NCBI GenBank assembly: GCA_018771605.1
Contig: CP076324.1
Coordinates: 558,001 to 622,000, forward strand
Direction: 5' to 3'
DNA: 64,000 bases
DNA from: Aquificota bacterium
GTDB lineage: Bacteria; Aquificota; Aquificia; Aquificales; Aquificaceae
Program-made: the position numbers and the translations under genes
Notes under the pieces: model-generated
What the model was told of the DNA's origin: nothing
The model's input: the letters and a program-made list of their open reading frames with translations, nothing else
Database searches by the model: none
In this document: piece after piece, positions 18,110 through 26,891 of the stretch
Position numbering within the stretch: position 1 is the first letter of the stretch
Layout of the letters: each line of letters starts with the position of its first letter

Positions 18110-19812
18110 GAATCCTTTTGCTTTGTCATCGCTTCAACTCTTTGTCCCAGAGGTTCTACTGTGAACTGTCCGAAAAGGGCCATGAGGTATCGGTGGAGCT
18201 TGACGTTCATCCAGAACTAACCATAGAGGCAGTAGAGCTATACAAGCCAGACCTTATCATAGCACCCTTTTTAAAGAGGAAGATACCAAGAGAGGTTTGG
18301 GAGAGGTATTTGACCCTTGTTGTGCATCCAGGGCCACCGGGGGACAGAGGGCCAAACGCCTTAGATTGGGCCATACTCAAAGGTGAAAAGGAGTGGGGAG
18401 TTTGCATCCTTTCTGCAGCGGAAGACTACGATGCTGGTGATGTATGGGCCCACAGAACCTTTCCCATGAGGAGGGCAAGGAAGGCAAGCCTATACAGAAG
18501 GGAGGCAACGGAAGGAGCCGTGGAGGCCCTTTGGGAGGCTTTGGAGAAGATAGAAAGGGGAGAAAAAAGGGGAAGGCCACAAGAGGATGGTGTGTTTAAC
18601 CCAAAGGTAGATATAAGCTTGAGGAAGATAGACTGGCATAGGGATTCTACGGAGGAAGTCTTAAGGAAGATATACGCAAGCGATAGCCAGCCCGGCGCCT
18701 TGGCCAACGTAGAAGGAGAGGAGTATTACCTTTTTAACGCTTACCCTGAAGGCTTTCTTAAGGGAGAACCCGGCAGGCTTATAGCAAGGAGGGACAATGC
18801 CGTATGCATAGGAACAAAAGATGGTGCCCTTTGGATAGGCCATATGAGAAGGAGAGAAAAACATTCTATAAAGCTTCCTGCCATAAAGGTCCTTCCTCAA
18901 AGGATAGTAGAAAGACTAAGGGAAGAGGCTATAAAGCCTTGGGAGTTTGTGGATTTTCCCACATACAGGGAGATAGTCTACAGAGAAGAAAAGGGCGTGG
19001 CCTTTATAGAGTTTGAGTTTTACAACGGTGCCATGTCCACAGAGGATTGCGAGAGGCTTTTGGAGGTCATAAGGTATGCCAAGCTAAGGCCTGTGAAGGT
19101 TATAGTTTTGCTGGGTGGTGAAGACTTTTTCTCCAATGGCATGAACCTAAACACCATAGAGGCCTCGGACAGCCCTGCCGATGAGTCTTGGAGGAATATA
19201 AACGCCATAGATGATGTTTGTGAAGAGATCCTTACCACCCTTGACAAACTTACAGTAGCTGGCATAAGGGGGAATGCGGGTGCTGGCGGTGTTTTCTTAG
19301 CACTTACTTGCGACATGGTTTTTGCAAGGGAGGGTGTGGTCCTTAACCCTCATTACAAAAACATTGGAAACCTCTATGGTTCTGAATTTTGGACCTATAC
19401 CTTGCCCAAAAGGGTAGGATGGGAAAGGGGAAGGGAGATAATGGAAAACAGGATGCCCATAAGTTCAAAAAGGGCCTTTGAACTTGGCCTTTTGGATGGT
19501 GTTTTTGGCAAAAGCCCTGAGGAGTTTTTAAACAAGCTAAAGGAGTTTGTTCTATCCTTTGTGAATTCAAAAGATTTTGAAAGCTTCATAAAAAGCAAAA
19601 GGGAAGAAAGGCTAAGAGACTGGTCCATAAAGCCCCTTAAGGCCTACAGAGAGGAAGAGCTTGAAAGGATGAGGCTAAACTTTTATGGTTTTGACCCAAG
19701 CTACCACATAGCACGATACTACTTTGTGCGAAGGCACCTACCCTTTAGAACACCACCTTACCTTGCCGTACACAGAAGATTAAGCTTTCAAAGCCCTCCA
19801 AAGGTTCTCTGA
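18106..19812 (+). CDS. hypX: Hydrogenase maturation protein HypX (CO-producing)
   Basis: Two-domain enzyme of 568 residues. The N-terminal formyltransferase-like domain (1 to about 270) has VVHPGPPGDRGPNALDW near 69 and the formyl-THF-site AAEDYDAGDVWA near 107. The C-terminal crotonase-like domain (about 285-568) has FFSNGMNLNTIE, GNAGAGGVFLALTCD and HYKNIGNLYGSEFWTY. Aquifex aeolicus HypX has been structurally characterised; the family is reported to make the active-site CO ligand aerobically from formyl-THF by way of formyl-CoA, fitting O2-tolerant hydrogenases. Last gene of hypC-hypD-hypX; convergent overlap of 33 nt with the TetR gene. Confidence 0.93.
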   Translation: MRILLLCHRFNSLSQRFYCELSEKGHEVSVELDVHPELTIEAVELYKPDLIIAPFLKRKIPREVWERYLTLVVHPGPPGDRGPNALDWAILKGEKEWGVCILSAAEDYDAGDVWAHRTFPMRRARKASLYRREATEGAVEALWEALEKIERGEKRGRPQEDGVFNPKVDISLRKIDWHRDSTEEVLRKIYASDSQPGALANVEGEEYYLFNAYPEGFLKGEPGRLIARRDNAVCIGTKDGALWIGHMRRREKHSIKLPAIKVLPQRIVERLREEAIKPWEFVDFPTYREIVYREEKGVAFIEFEFYNGAMSTEDCERLLEVIRYAKLRPVKVIVLLGGEDFFSNGMNLNTIEASDSPADESWRNINAIDDVCEEILTTLDKLTVAGIRGNAGAGGVFLALTCDMVFAREGVVLNPHYKNIGNLYGSEFWTYTLPKRVGWERGREIMENRMPISSKRAFELGLLDGVFGKSPEEFLNKLKEFVLSFVNSKDFESFIKSKREERLRDWSIKPLKAYREEELERMRLNFYGFDPSYHIARYYFVRRHLPFRTPPYLAVHRRLSFQSPPKVL

Positions 19813-20379
19813 AACCTCATCCACATAGTCCATAAGGGATTTATCAAGAAGGCCCTCGCTGTGTAAAAAGACCATACCACCAAGGGGACCCATTATGGTG
19901 GTAAAGGCGGGATAAAAACTTTGATTTCTAAGCTCTCCCTTTTCTATGCCATTGCTCAAAAAGACCATAACCTCCGTTATAACGCTTGCCACGCAGGCAA
20001 AGTCCTCACAACCTTCGCTAAAGACCTCCCTGTTTACCAAAAAGACCTTTAGAAAGTAGTTTATCAGCTCCGGCTCCTCAACAGCTATTTCAAAAAAGCT
20101 CTTTACAAAAAGCCTTATCTTTTCCCTATAATCCACATCCATCTCTTCTATCTTTCTAAGCCTTTCCCCCACCCAGTTGGAGACTGTTATCATTATCTCC
20201 TTTGCCAAAGCCTCCTTAGACTCAAAGTAGTTGTATATATTTCCAACGCTCATGCCCACGGCATGGGCTATGTGGGGTATGGTTGTGTTGTAGTAGCCTT
20301 TTTCTGCAAAGAGTTTACAAGCCGCCCTGATAATTTCAAGCCTTTTTTGCTCCTTTAATTCCTTCCTTTTTGTGCTCAT
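19780..20379 (-). CDS. TetR/AcrR family transcriptional regulator
   Basis: 199 residues. The N-terminal HTH (residues 8-55: RLEIIRAACKLFAEKGYYNTTIPHIAHAVGMSVGNIYNYFESKEALA) is a textbook TetR DNA-binding domain; the C-terminal ligand domain is helical and not assignable. Target unknown. The gene lies downstream of rsh on the same strand. The base run immediately upstream of its ATG (20378-20400) is an exact copy of the end of rsh, which suggests the two genes were once adjacent and later separated by an insertion. Confidence 0.9.
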   Translation of the reverse strand: MSTKRKELKEQKRLEIIRAACKLFAEKGYYNTTIPHIAHAVGMSVGNIYNYFESKEALAKEIMITVSNWVGERLRKIEEMDVDYREKIRLFVKSFFEIAVEEPELINYFLKVFLVNREVFSEGCEDFACVASVITEVMVFLSNGIEKGELRNQSFYPAFTTIMGPLGGMVFLHSEGLLDKSLMDYVDEVSENLWRALKA

Positions 20380-20400
20380 AAAAGTAATTTTAATTTAAGA
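20378..20400 (+). repeat. Left copy of exact 23-base direct repeat
   Basis: Identical to 20737-20759 base for base; the bases flanking the two copies differ. It starts within the first codon of the TetR gene and lies just upstream of it on the minus strand. Confidence 0.85.
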
Positions 20401-20753
20401 GAAAAGCCTCTGGTGATAAATCTATCCTTTGTCATTACAGCCTGCATGCGCTCCTGGTGTAATAGACTAACACTATCACATTCAAAATTGGGGTTGGCTC
20501 TGGCCCTTCATAATTTGTTTAATTTATTTTAGACTTACGCAGGGTGAGAAATTAATTAAGCAAAGGTGACGCCATTATGCCTTTTGTTAAAAATAAATGA
20601 GACAAAAAAATGTAGTGGCACAGCATGCCGTGCTACTACTGATAAAAAATCTACTGGTCTTGGACCCACCTGATGTTTTATAATCTGGCAGGTTTAAAAC
20701 TGCCTATACAAAGGATGAATTTCTCACTCTACGTGTATAAAAGTAATTTTAAT
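20380..20753. other. Intergenic insertion between rsh and the TetR gene
   Basis: 374 bases without a gene. The segment is bounded by an exact 23-base direct repeat (20378-20400 and 20737-20759), the right copy covering the rsh stop codon and the left copy abutting the TetR ATG. Inside, 20537-20734 is a MITE-like element. The left part, 20401-20536, is unexplained; it contains ATTACA at 20434-20439 and the inverse TGTAAT at 20458-20463, which may be an operator-like dyad. Confidence 0.6.
20537..20734. mobile_element. MITE-like element with terminal inverted repeats (copy 2, best preserved)
   Basis: 198 bases bounded by ACGCAGGGTGAGAAATT (20537-20553) and its imperfect inverse AATTTCTCACTCTACGT (20718-20734), 15 of 17 positions matching. 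Inside are two dyads: GTAGTGGCACAGCATGCCGTGCTACTAC-type near 20613-20640 and GGCAGGTTTAAAACTGCC near 20681-20698. No open reading frame of note. Blocks of it recur at 1303-1412 and 57632-57715, so it behaves as a dispersed non-autonomous element. No transposase gene with such ends is in the window. Confidence 0.6.
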
Positions 20754-20759
20754 TTAAGA
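20737..20759 (+). repeat. Right copy of exact 23-base direct repeat
   Basis: Identical to 20378-20400. It begins 2 bases outside the right terminal repeat of the MITE-like element and includes the rsh stop codon (minus strand). Confidence 0.85.
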
Positions 20760-22847
20760 AAAGAGTCTCCTGCAGTCCTCCACACCCTCTATGGATTGCA
20801 AGGCCTTTACAACTTTTAAAAACTCCTCGTAGTTTTCCACCTGTATGGTAAAGTCCATCAAAGCCTCCCCAGAAGGTAAGCTTTTTGTCCTTGCCTCCGT
20901 TATGTTGGCACCCATCTTTGATATGGTGGAAGTCACTTCGGCCAATATGCCAACCCTGTCCTTTGCTATAATCCTTAGCTTTGTATAATGAAGCCCTTGA
21001 GCCTTGTTCCACTTTACCTTAACAATCTTTTCTGGAGACACCTTTTGTAAATAGGCTATGTTTGGACATTCCTTTGAGTGTATGATAAGGCCCTTTCCTT
21101 TGGAGATCACACCATACACCTCCTCTCCCGGCAAAGGATTACAGCATTCTGCAAGCCCATGAAGCACATTACCCAAGCCATCAATGTATATAACATCCTC
21201 TACCTTTTCTTGTGGCTTTTCCTTCTCTCTTTTTCTAAATAGTGCGTATATGCGTTCCTTTGATAGCCTGCCACTACCCAAAAGAAGTAAAAGCTCTTCC
21301 TCATCCTTTGCCTTGCTTTCTTCAAGTAGCTTCTTTATAAAGCTTTCCCTTTCTATTCCCAGTTTTTGAAGGTATAGCTCAAGCCTTTCTCTACCAAGCT
21401 GTATATACCTTTCTCTTTCAAGTTCTTTCAGCACTGCCTTTATCCTGCTTTTTGCCTTGGAAGTTACTACAAAGTTGAGCCACTCTGCATTGGGCTTTTT
21501 ATTTGGGTTTGTTATTATCTCTACCATATCGCCGTTTTGAAGCCTGTAGTTCAATGGAACTATCCTACCGTTTACCTTTGCACCCGCACAATGATTGCCT
21601 ATATCCGTGTGTATGTGGTAGGCAAAGTCCACGGGCGTGGCGCCCTTGGGAAGCACCACCAAGTCACCCTTTGGAGTAAAGACAAAGACCTCCTCAGAAA
21701 AAAGCTCCAGCTTTAAGTTTTCCAAAAACTCTTCCGGATTTTTGCTTCCCTGCACGCTTTCCACCAAGCTTTTTAGCCAAGAATAAACGCTGTTATCCTT
21801 TACATTCTTACCTTCTTTGTATGCCCAATGGGCAGCAATACCCTTCTCAGCCCTTTCGTGCATCTCCCAAGTCCTTATCTGCACCTCCACCATCCTACCC
21901 TTTGGACCTATCACCGCCGTATGAAGAGACTGGTAAAGGTTTGGTTTAGGTAAGGATATATAATCGTCAAACTTTCCTGGCACAGGCTTAAAGATGCTAT
22001 GCACCAAACCAAGCACAAGGTAGCACTCTTGAACTGTATTCACTATAACCCTTACCCCGAGAATATCATGCACATCTTCAAGCCTTATACCTTTGCGTAA
22101 GGTCTTTTGCCATATTCCATAAAGGTGCTTTGGCCTATAGGTTATGTGGGCCTCAATACCAGCTTTTTTCAGTTCTTCTTTCAGCTTTGGTATAAATAAC
22201 CTTTTTAGGTAGTCCTCCAGGTCCTTCCTGCTTTTTCCTACAAAGTTTTTTACCTCTTCATACTCCTTTGGATATAAATACATAAAACAAAGGTCCTCAA
22301 GCTCCGTTTTTACTTTCCAAAGGCCAAGCCTGTTGGCTATAGGCACATATATTTCAAGTGTTTCCCTTGCTATCCTTACCTGTTTTTCCCTACTAAAACA
22401 TTGAAGGGTTTTCATATTGTGAAGCCTGTCAGCAAGCTTTATAAAGATAACCCTTAGGTCCTTTGAAAAGGCAAGTATTAACTTTCTGTAGTTTTCTGCC
22501 TTTTGTGTTTGAATGTCTTTAAAGTGTATTTTACTAAGCTTTGTAACACCCTCTACCAAATCCGCCACTTCTTTTCCAAACTTTTGTTTTATTTCCTCAT
22601 AGGTGGTTTCTGTATCTTCCAAAGCATCGTGCATCAGACCGGCTATTATGGTGCTTTTATCCATACCAAGCTCTGCGAGTGTTATGGCTACCTCTATGGG
22701 ATGCACCACATAGGGTTCACCAGATTTTCTATACTGTCCTGCATGCTTTTCTTCTATAAACTCAAGTGCCTTTCTTATAGATTCATCCTCACCTCCTACC
22801 GCCTTAAAAAGTCTCTCCTCTTGCTTTTTACTTAAAATAGTCTCCAT
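20754..22847 (-). CDS. (p)ppGpp synthetase/hydrolase, RelA/SpoT homologue (Rsh)
   Basis: Controls the stringent response by making and degrading (p)ppGpp. 697 residues with the long-Rsh domain order: HD hydrolase (HPIEVAITLAELG, MHDALEDTETTYEEI, about residues 47-85; intact HD and ED), synthetase (ITYRPKHLYGIWQKTLRKGI and HDILGVRVI, about 235-270), TGS (VFVFTPKGDLVVLPKGATPVDFAY, about 385-445) and C-terminal ACT (LRIIAKDRVGILAEVTSTISK, about 620-697). The intact HD site argues for a bifunctional enzyme. Its ATG is only 17 bases from that of divergent mreB. Confidence 0.95.
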   Translation of the reverse strand: METILSKKQEERLFKAVGGEDESIRKALEFIEEKHAGQYRKSGEPYVVHPIEVAITLAELGMDKSTIIAGLMHDALEDTETTYEEIKQKFGKEVADLVEGVTKLSKIHFKDIQTQKAENYRKLILAFSKDLRVIFIKLADRLHNMKTLQCFSREKQVRIARETLEIYVPIANRLGLWKVKTELEDLCFMYLYPKEYEEVKNFVGKSRKDLEDYLKRLFIPKLKEELKKAGIEAHITYRPKHLYGIWQKTLRKGIRLEDVHDILGVRVIVNTVQECYLVLGLVHSIFKPVPGKFDDYISLPKPNLYQSLHTAVIGPKGRMVEVQIRTWEMHERAEKGIAAHWAYKEGKNVKDNSVYSWLKSLVESVQGSKNPEEFLENLKLELFSEEVFVFTPKGDLVVLPKGATPVDFAYHIHTDIGNHCAGAKVNGRIVPLNYRLQNGDMVEIITNPNKKPNAEWLNFVVTSKAKSRIKAVLKELERERYIQLGRERLELYLQKLGIERESFIKKLLEESKAKDEEELLLLLGSGRLSKERIYALFRKREKEKPQEKVEDVIYIDGLGNVLHGLAECCNPLPGEEVYGVISKGKGLIIHSKECPNIAYLQKVSPEKIVKVKWNKAQGLHYTKLRIIAKDRVGILAEVTSTISKMGANITEARTKSLPSGEALMDFTIQVENYEEFLKVVKALQSIEGVEDCRRLFS

Positions 22848-22851
22848 AGTT

Positions 22852-22857
22852 TATAAT
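22852..22857 (+). promoter_or_regulatory. Candidate -10 box for leaderless mreB, shared with divergent rsh
   Basis: TATAAT ends 7 bases before the mreB ATG; a start 7 bases past the box would put the first transcribed base at or next to the A of ATG. The near-palindrome TTATAATATTAA also reads TATTAT on the minus strand, 5 bases upstream of rsh. With 17 bases between the two ATGs, both upstream promoter halves must lie inside the opposite gene. Confidence 0.5.
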
Positions 22858-22864
22858 ATTAAGG

Positions 22865-23896
22865 ATGTTAAGCAAATTAGCAAACCTTTTTGGTTTTATT
22901 CCTAACAATGTAGGTATTGACCTTGGCACTGCTAATACGGTTGTTTATGTGCAAGGCAAAGGCATAGTCCTTTATGAGCCTTCCATAGTAGCCATTGATG
23001 TGCGGAGTGGAAAAGTGCTTGCAGTTGGCAAAGAAGCAAAAAACATGCTTGGTAAAACCCCTGAAAGCATACAAACCATAAGACCTTTAAGAGATGGAGT
23101 GATTACAGACTTTGAAGCAACAAAAGTTATGCTTTCTTACTTTATAAACAGGGCTATAGGAGGTAGCATTTTCAAGGCAAAACCTCGTGTGGTTATAGGC
23201 GTGCCTTCTGGCGTCACCCAGGTGGAAAAAAGGGCTGTGATAGATGCTGCTAAGAGTGCTGGCGCAAGGGAGGTTTATCTTATAGCAGAACCTATGGCCG
23301 CAGCCATAGGCGCAGACCTTCCCATAGAAGAACCCATAGGCAATATGGTAGTGGATATTGGTGGAGGCACCACAGAAATAGCCGTTATATCCCTTGCAGG
23401 CATAGTGGTATCTAATTCCATAAGAATAGCTGGAGATGAAATGATAGAATCCATAATACAGCATGTTAAGAAGAAATACCACCTTTTGATAGGTGAACAG
23501 ACGGCAGAAAAGGTGAAGATAGAGCTTGGAAGTGCCATATACGAAGATGAAGAAAGGGTGATGGAGATAAAGGGTAGGGATGTAACTGGATTGCCCAAGG
23601 TTATAAATATAAGCAACAAGGATGTAACAGAGGCCCTTGAAGATGTTATATCTTCCATAGTAAATGCCATAAAGACTACCTTAGAAAGAACCCCACCAGA
23701 GCTGGCTTCTGATATAGCTGAAAGAGGTATTACCTTAGCGGGCGGTGGCTCCCTACTTAGGAACCTCAATGTGAGGATAGAACAAGAGACAAACATAAAA
23801 ACAAGATACTGCGAAGACCCTATAACGGCGGTGGCAAGAGGTGTAGGAAAGGTGCTTGACAACATAGAGCTTATAAGGAAAGTATCCATGGTATGA
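22865..23896 (+). CDS. mreB: Rod shape-determining protein MreB
   Basis: Bacterial actin that organises lateral wall synthesis. 343 residues. Actin-fold phosphate loops: NVGIDLGTANTVVYV (phosphate 1, about residue 15), MVVDIGGGTTEIAVISL (phosphate 2, about 161) and GITLAGGGSLLRNL (adenosine loop, about 290). First gene of mreB-mreC-mreD-mrdA-murD, all joined by overlaps or gaps of 2 nt. No Shine-Dalgarno sequence precedes it; see the -10 box at 22852. Confidence 0.97.
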   Translation: MLSKLANLFGFIPNNVGIDLGTANTVVYVQGKGIVLYEPSIVAIDVRSGKVLAVGKEAKNMLGKTPESIQTIRPLRDGVITDFEATKVMLSYFINRAIGGSIFKAKPRVVIGVPSGVTQVEKRAVIDAAKSAGAREVYLIAEPMAAAIGADLPIEEPIGNMVVDIGGGTTEIAVISLAGIVVSNSIRIAGDEMIESIIQHVKKKYHLLIGEQTAEKVKIELGSAIYEDEERVMEIKGRDVTGLPKVINISNKDVTEALEDVISSIVNAIKTTLERTPPELASDIAERGITLAGGGSLLRNLNVRIEQETNIKTRYCEDPITAVARGVGKVLDNIELIRKVSMV

Positions 23897-24681
23897 AAAG
23901 GTATGGTGTCCAAATCCTTGTGCTTTTTCTTAGTGTGCTTCTTTATTTTACTAATCTTTCAACCTTACCTTTTATAAACCAACTTTATAACTTTTTAAGG
24001 TCTGTTGTCCAACCCCTCTTTGAACTTAAGGGAAACATAGCGGAAAATACAAAAAATCTTATAGACACTTATATACTTCTTAAAAACGCCAACATAGAAA
24101 ACCAAAAACTCAAAAAAGAGCTACAAGCATACTATCTTTACAAAGTACAGCTTTATGCCTGTGAAAAGGAACTTCAAGACCTCAGCAAGGCTATAAACTT
24201 ACCCTTTGAGATTAAAAAAACTTCTTTGGTTTATGCCAATGTGATAGCCTACGACCCTTCGGGTAATGATACCTTTATACTTATAAACAAAGGGCAAGAT
24301 GCGGGACTGTGGGAAGGCATGGTGGTGTTTTATGAGGATAAGCTTGTTGGTATTGTGGATGAGGTGTATGGTGGCTCTTCTCGGGTTAGGACTGTTTTCT
24401 CCAAAGACTTTTCCATAAGCGCCACCTCCAAAGACAAGGCATACATATACAAGGGTGGCTATCCTTATGGCTCTTTGCTTCATGTGAATTTGGAGGACCC
24501 ATTAAAGGTAGGTGATACAGTTTTTTTGAGGTCTCCATCAAAGAACCTCCCCCCCTTTATCATAGGTACAGTAGTCAGCATTTCCGAAGAAGGTAAAAGC
24601 TTTTTCAAAAAGGTAGAGGTCAAACCAGCGGTTGATGTAAGAAGAATTTCCATCTGCACCCTAATAAAGGAAAAGTTATGA
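23893..24681 (+). CDS. mreC: Rod shape-determining protein MreC
   Basis: Bitopic periplasmic partner linking MreB/MreD with PBP2. 262 residues: one N-terminal membrane helix (about residues 5-25, VQILVLFLSVLLYFT), a coiled coil (about 55-95) and beta-rich domains containing VIAYDPSGNDTFILINKGQDAGLWEGMVV, the family signature. Overlaps mreB and mreD by 4 nt each. Confidence 0.93.
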   Translation: MKRYGVQILVLFLSVLLYFTNLSTLPFINQLYNFLRSVVQPLFELKGNIAENTKNLIDTYILLKNANIENQKLKKELQAYYLYKVQLYACEKELQDLSKAINLPFEIKKTSLVYANVIAYDPSGNDTFILINKGQDAGLWEGMVVFYEDKLVGIVDEVYGGSSRVRTVFSKDFSISATSKDKAYIYKGGYPYGSLLHVNLEDPLKVGDTVFLRSPSKNLPPFIIGTVVSISEEGKSFFKKVEVKPAVDVRRISICTLIKEKL

Positions 24682-25130
24682 GATTTTACCTTCTTGCCCT
24701 AATAATCGCCTTCTTCCAAAGTTCGGTGCTGTTGGCCCTTTTTCACAATCTCCTTACAGTGCCAAACCTACTTTTAGCTTATCTTTTTATAAACCTTTTA
24801 AAGGAGGAAGACCATAGTCTTAAAAAGCCTTTAATATCTGGGCTTTTTTTGGACCTGTTCCAAGATTCCTTGGGTTTGCATATCTCAGGTTATACCTTTT
24901 TTTCAATATGGCTAAGCTTTCTAAAAGCACGATTTAATCTCCCAAGTAGGGCAGCTCTACTATTGGCATACATAATTCTTTCTTTAGTTGAAAAGCTATG
25001 GGTGGTCATACTTTTCAGATTAAGATATTATCTGGAAATAAATCCTTTACTTTTCCTTTTGAGCTACGTGATTGAGCTAAGTTTTATTATTTTTATATCA
25101 AGGGGATATTTTAACAAGGTCCATGAGTAG
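24678..25130 (+). CDS. mreD: Rod shape-determining protein MreD
   Basis: Small polytopic membrane protein of the elongasome, 150 residues, five or so membrane helices (LLALIIAFFQSSVLLALF, LLLAYLFINLL, LISGLFLDLFQDSLGLHISGYTFFS and following). The GLFLDLFQDS stretch matches the conserved MreD region. Overlaps mreC by 4 nt and mrdA by 8 nt. Confidence 0.88.
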   Translation: MRFYLLALIIAFFQSSVLLALFHNLLTVPNLLLAYLFINLLKEEDHSLKKPLISGLFLDLFQDSLGLHISGYTFFSIWLSFLKARFNLPSRAALLLAYIILSLVEKLWVVILFRLRYYLEINPLLFLLSYVIELSFIIFISRGYFNKVHE

Positions 25131-26889
25131 AAGGCGTTTTTTGTTTTTGGCTTTTGTTGGCTTGATTGCCTATTTAATAGTTATGGTGCGGCTTTTTTAC
25201 CTTCAGATTATAAGGGGCAAATATTATAAGGAGCTTTCTCAAAAAAACTATGTTAGAAAAAGGATCATATATCCTCAAAGAGGGGATATTTTGGACAGAA
25301 AAGGCGAAAAGATAGCTCAAGATGTGCCAAAATACATGCTTTTCCTTGACCACCAAAAACTACAAGAAGAGGGGAATTTAAAAGAGGTATTAGAAAATCT
25401 AAAAAGTCTCTTTAACGTCCAATTGGACTATGAAAGTTTAAGGAAGAGAAGAAGCATAGAGCCTATCCTTCTAATGGAGCTAAAAACACAGGAAGAGATA
25501 GACAAGTTTTATAACTATAGCTATAAACTACCTGGAGTTTTTATAAACACCATACCATCACGTTTTTATCCTCAAGGTGAGATATGCGCCCATGTGGTTG
25601 GTTATGTGGGCTATCCTACAGAAAAACATCTCCAAAAATATGGAGATAGGATAAGCACTCAAAGCCTTGTGGGTATGTATGGCTTAGAAAGGGCCTTTGA
25701 CCAAGACCTTTTGGGTAAAGTGGGCGCAGAGGAAGTTATGGTAAACGCCGTTGGCAAGGTAATAGGCAACATTGGCTATGTGGAGCCAGAAAAAGGAAAT
25801 ACCTTAGTTTTAAGCATAGATGTTAGAATTCAGAGGATAGCTTACGAGGTTTTTAGAGATTCGGGCCACAAGGCTGGTGCAGTCCTTGTCCTTGATTCAA
25901 GAACGGGCGAAGTTTTGGCCTTGCTTAGCTATCCATCTTTTGACCCAAATAAAATCTCCGACCTATGGCAAGCTTATTCAGGGGACAGTTTAAAACCCCT
26001 CTTTAACAGAGCCTTGTATGCCAAATATCCACCAGCCTCTGTTATAAAGCCTGCCCTTGGCGTGGCACTCCTTGAAAAGGGCGTATCTCCCAAAGAGGGA
26101 ATTGTATGCCATGGAAGCTTTGAGCTTGGAAACAGAGATTTCTTCTGTTGGAACAGGTCTGGGCATGGATGGGTAAATCTGCACAAAGCCATAAAGGACT
26201 CCTGCGACGTTTATTTTTACTATTATGGATATTACAAGCTTGGTCCAAGGGAGATAGAAAGGGTTTTAAGAAGCTTTTCTTACGGAGAAGAAATACCCTT
26301 TGACCTGCCCCTTTCAAAGGGCTTTATACCCACTCCACAGTGGAAAAAGAGTAAGCTTAAAGAGCCTTGGTATGGTGGTGATACGGTCAATATGTCCATA
26401 GGACAGGGCTTTTTGAAGGCTACCCTTTTTGAACAAACCTTAATGATGATGGCCATTGTGAACGATGGTGTTATATATAAGCCCATCTTGGTAAGGGAAA
26501 AAAGGGATGCTAACGGGAATGTGATATGGAAGGCAAAGAAAAGTGTGTATAAAGTGGTGAGGGCAAAGCCAGAATACTTTGCTTTGGTGAGGGAAGCCCT
26601 AAGGGATGTGGTAAGAAGCGGTACTGCCACCTCTGCCTACTCAAGCATAGTGGATATAGCGGGAAAGACAGGAACGGCACAAATATCCGTGCATAGCACA
26701 AGGCGGAAAAACTTACCCTACCATCTTAGGGACCATGCTTGGTTTGTAGGCTTTGCACCCTACAGGGACCCTGTTTTTGTGATCGGTGTGCTTGTGGAAC
26801 ACGGTGGCTCCGGCGGTTCTGCTGCAGCGCCTATAGCGAGGAGAATACTTGAAAGGATTTATATGGAAGGAATACATAAGGAGCTATAG
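25123..26889 (+). CDS. mrdA: Peptidoglycan D,D-transpeptidase MrdA (PBP2)
   Basis: Class B penicillin-binding protein that crosslinks the lateral wall. 588 residues: N-terminal membrane anchor (FLFLAFVGLIAYLIVMVRLFY), pedestal domain (YPQRGDILDRKGEKIA near 50), and transpeptidase with the S-x-x-K motif in PPASVIKP (about residue 307) and KTGTAQ near 514. The SxN position is taken by SCD in KDSCDVYFY near 365, as in many PBP2 proteins. The usual elongation partner rodA is not next to it. 2 nt before murD. Confidence 0.94.
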   Translation: MSRRRFLFLAFVGLIAYLIVMVRLFYLQIIRGKYYKELSQKNYVRKRIIYPQRGDILDRKGEKIAQDVPKYMLFLDHQKLQEEGNLKEVLENLKSLFNVQLDYESLRKRRSIEPILLMELKTQEEIDKFYNYSYKLPGVFINTIPSRFYPQGEICAHVVGYVGYPTEKHLQKYGDRISTQSLVGMYGLERAFDQDLLGKVGAEEVMVNAVGKVIGNIGYVEPEKGNTLVLSIDVRIQRIAYEVFRDSGHKAGAVLVLDSRTGEVLALLSYPSFDPNKISDLWQAYSGDSLKPLFNRALYAKYPPASVIKPALGVALLEKGVSPKEGIVCHGSFELGNRDFFCWNRSGHGWVNLHKAIKDSCDVYFYYYGYYKLGPREIERVLRSFSYGEEIPFDLPLSKGFIPTPQWKKSKLKEPWYGGDTVNMSIGQGFLKATLFEQTLMMMAIVNDGVIYKPILVREKRDANGNVIWKAKKSVYKVVRAKPEYFALVREALRDVVRSGTATSAYSSIVDIAGKTGTAQISVHSTRRKNLPYHLRDHAWFVGFAPYRDPVFVIGVLVEHGGSGGSAAAPIARRILERIYMEGIHKEL

Positions 26890-26891
26890 CC

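Noticed and set aside
20401-20536. Possible small RNA or operator left of the MITE-like element
   Set aside because: A single ATTACA/TGTAAT dyad is too weak; no promoter or terminator was seen.
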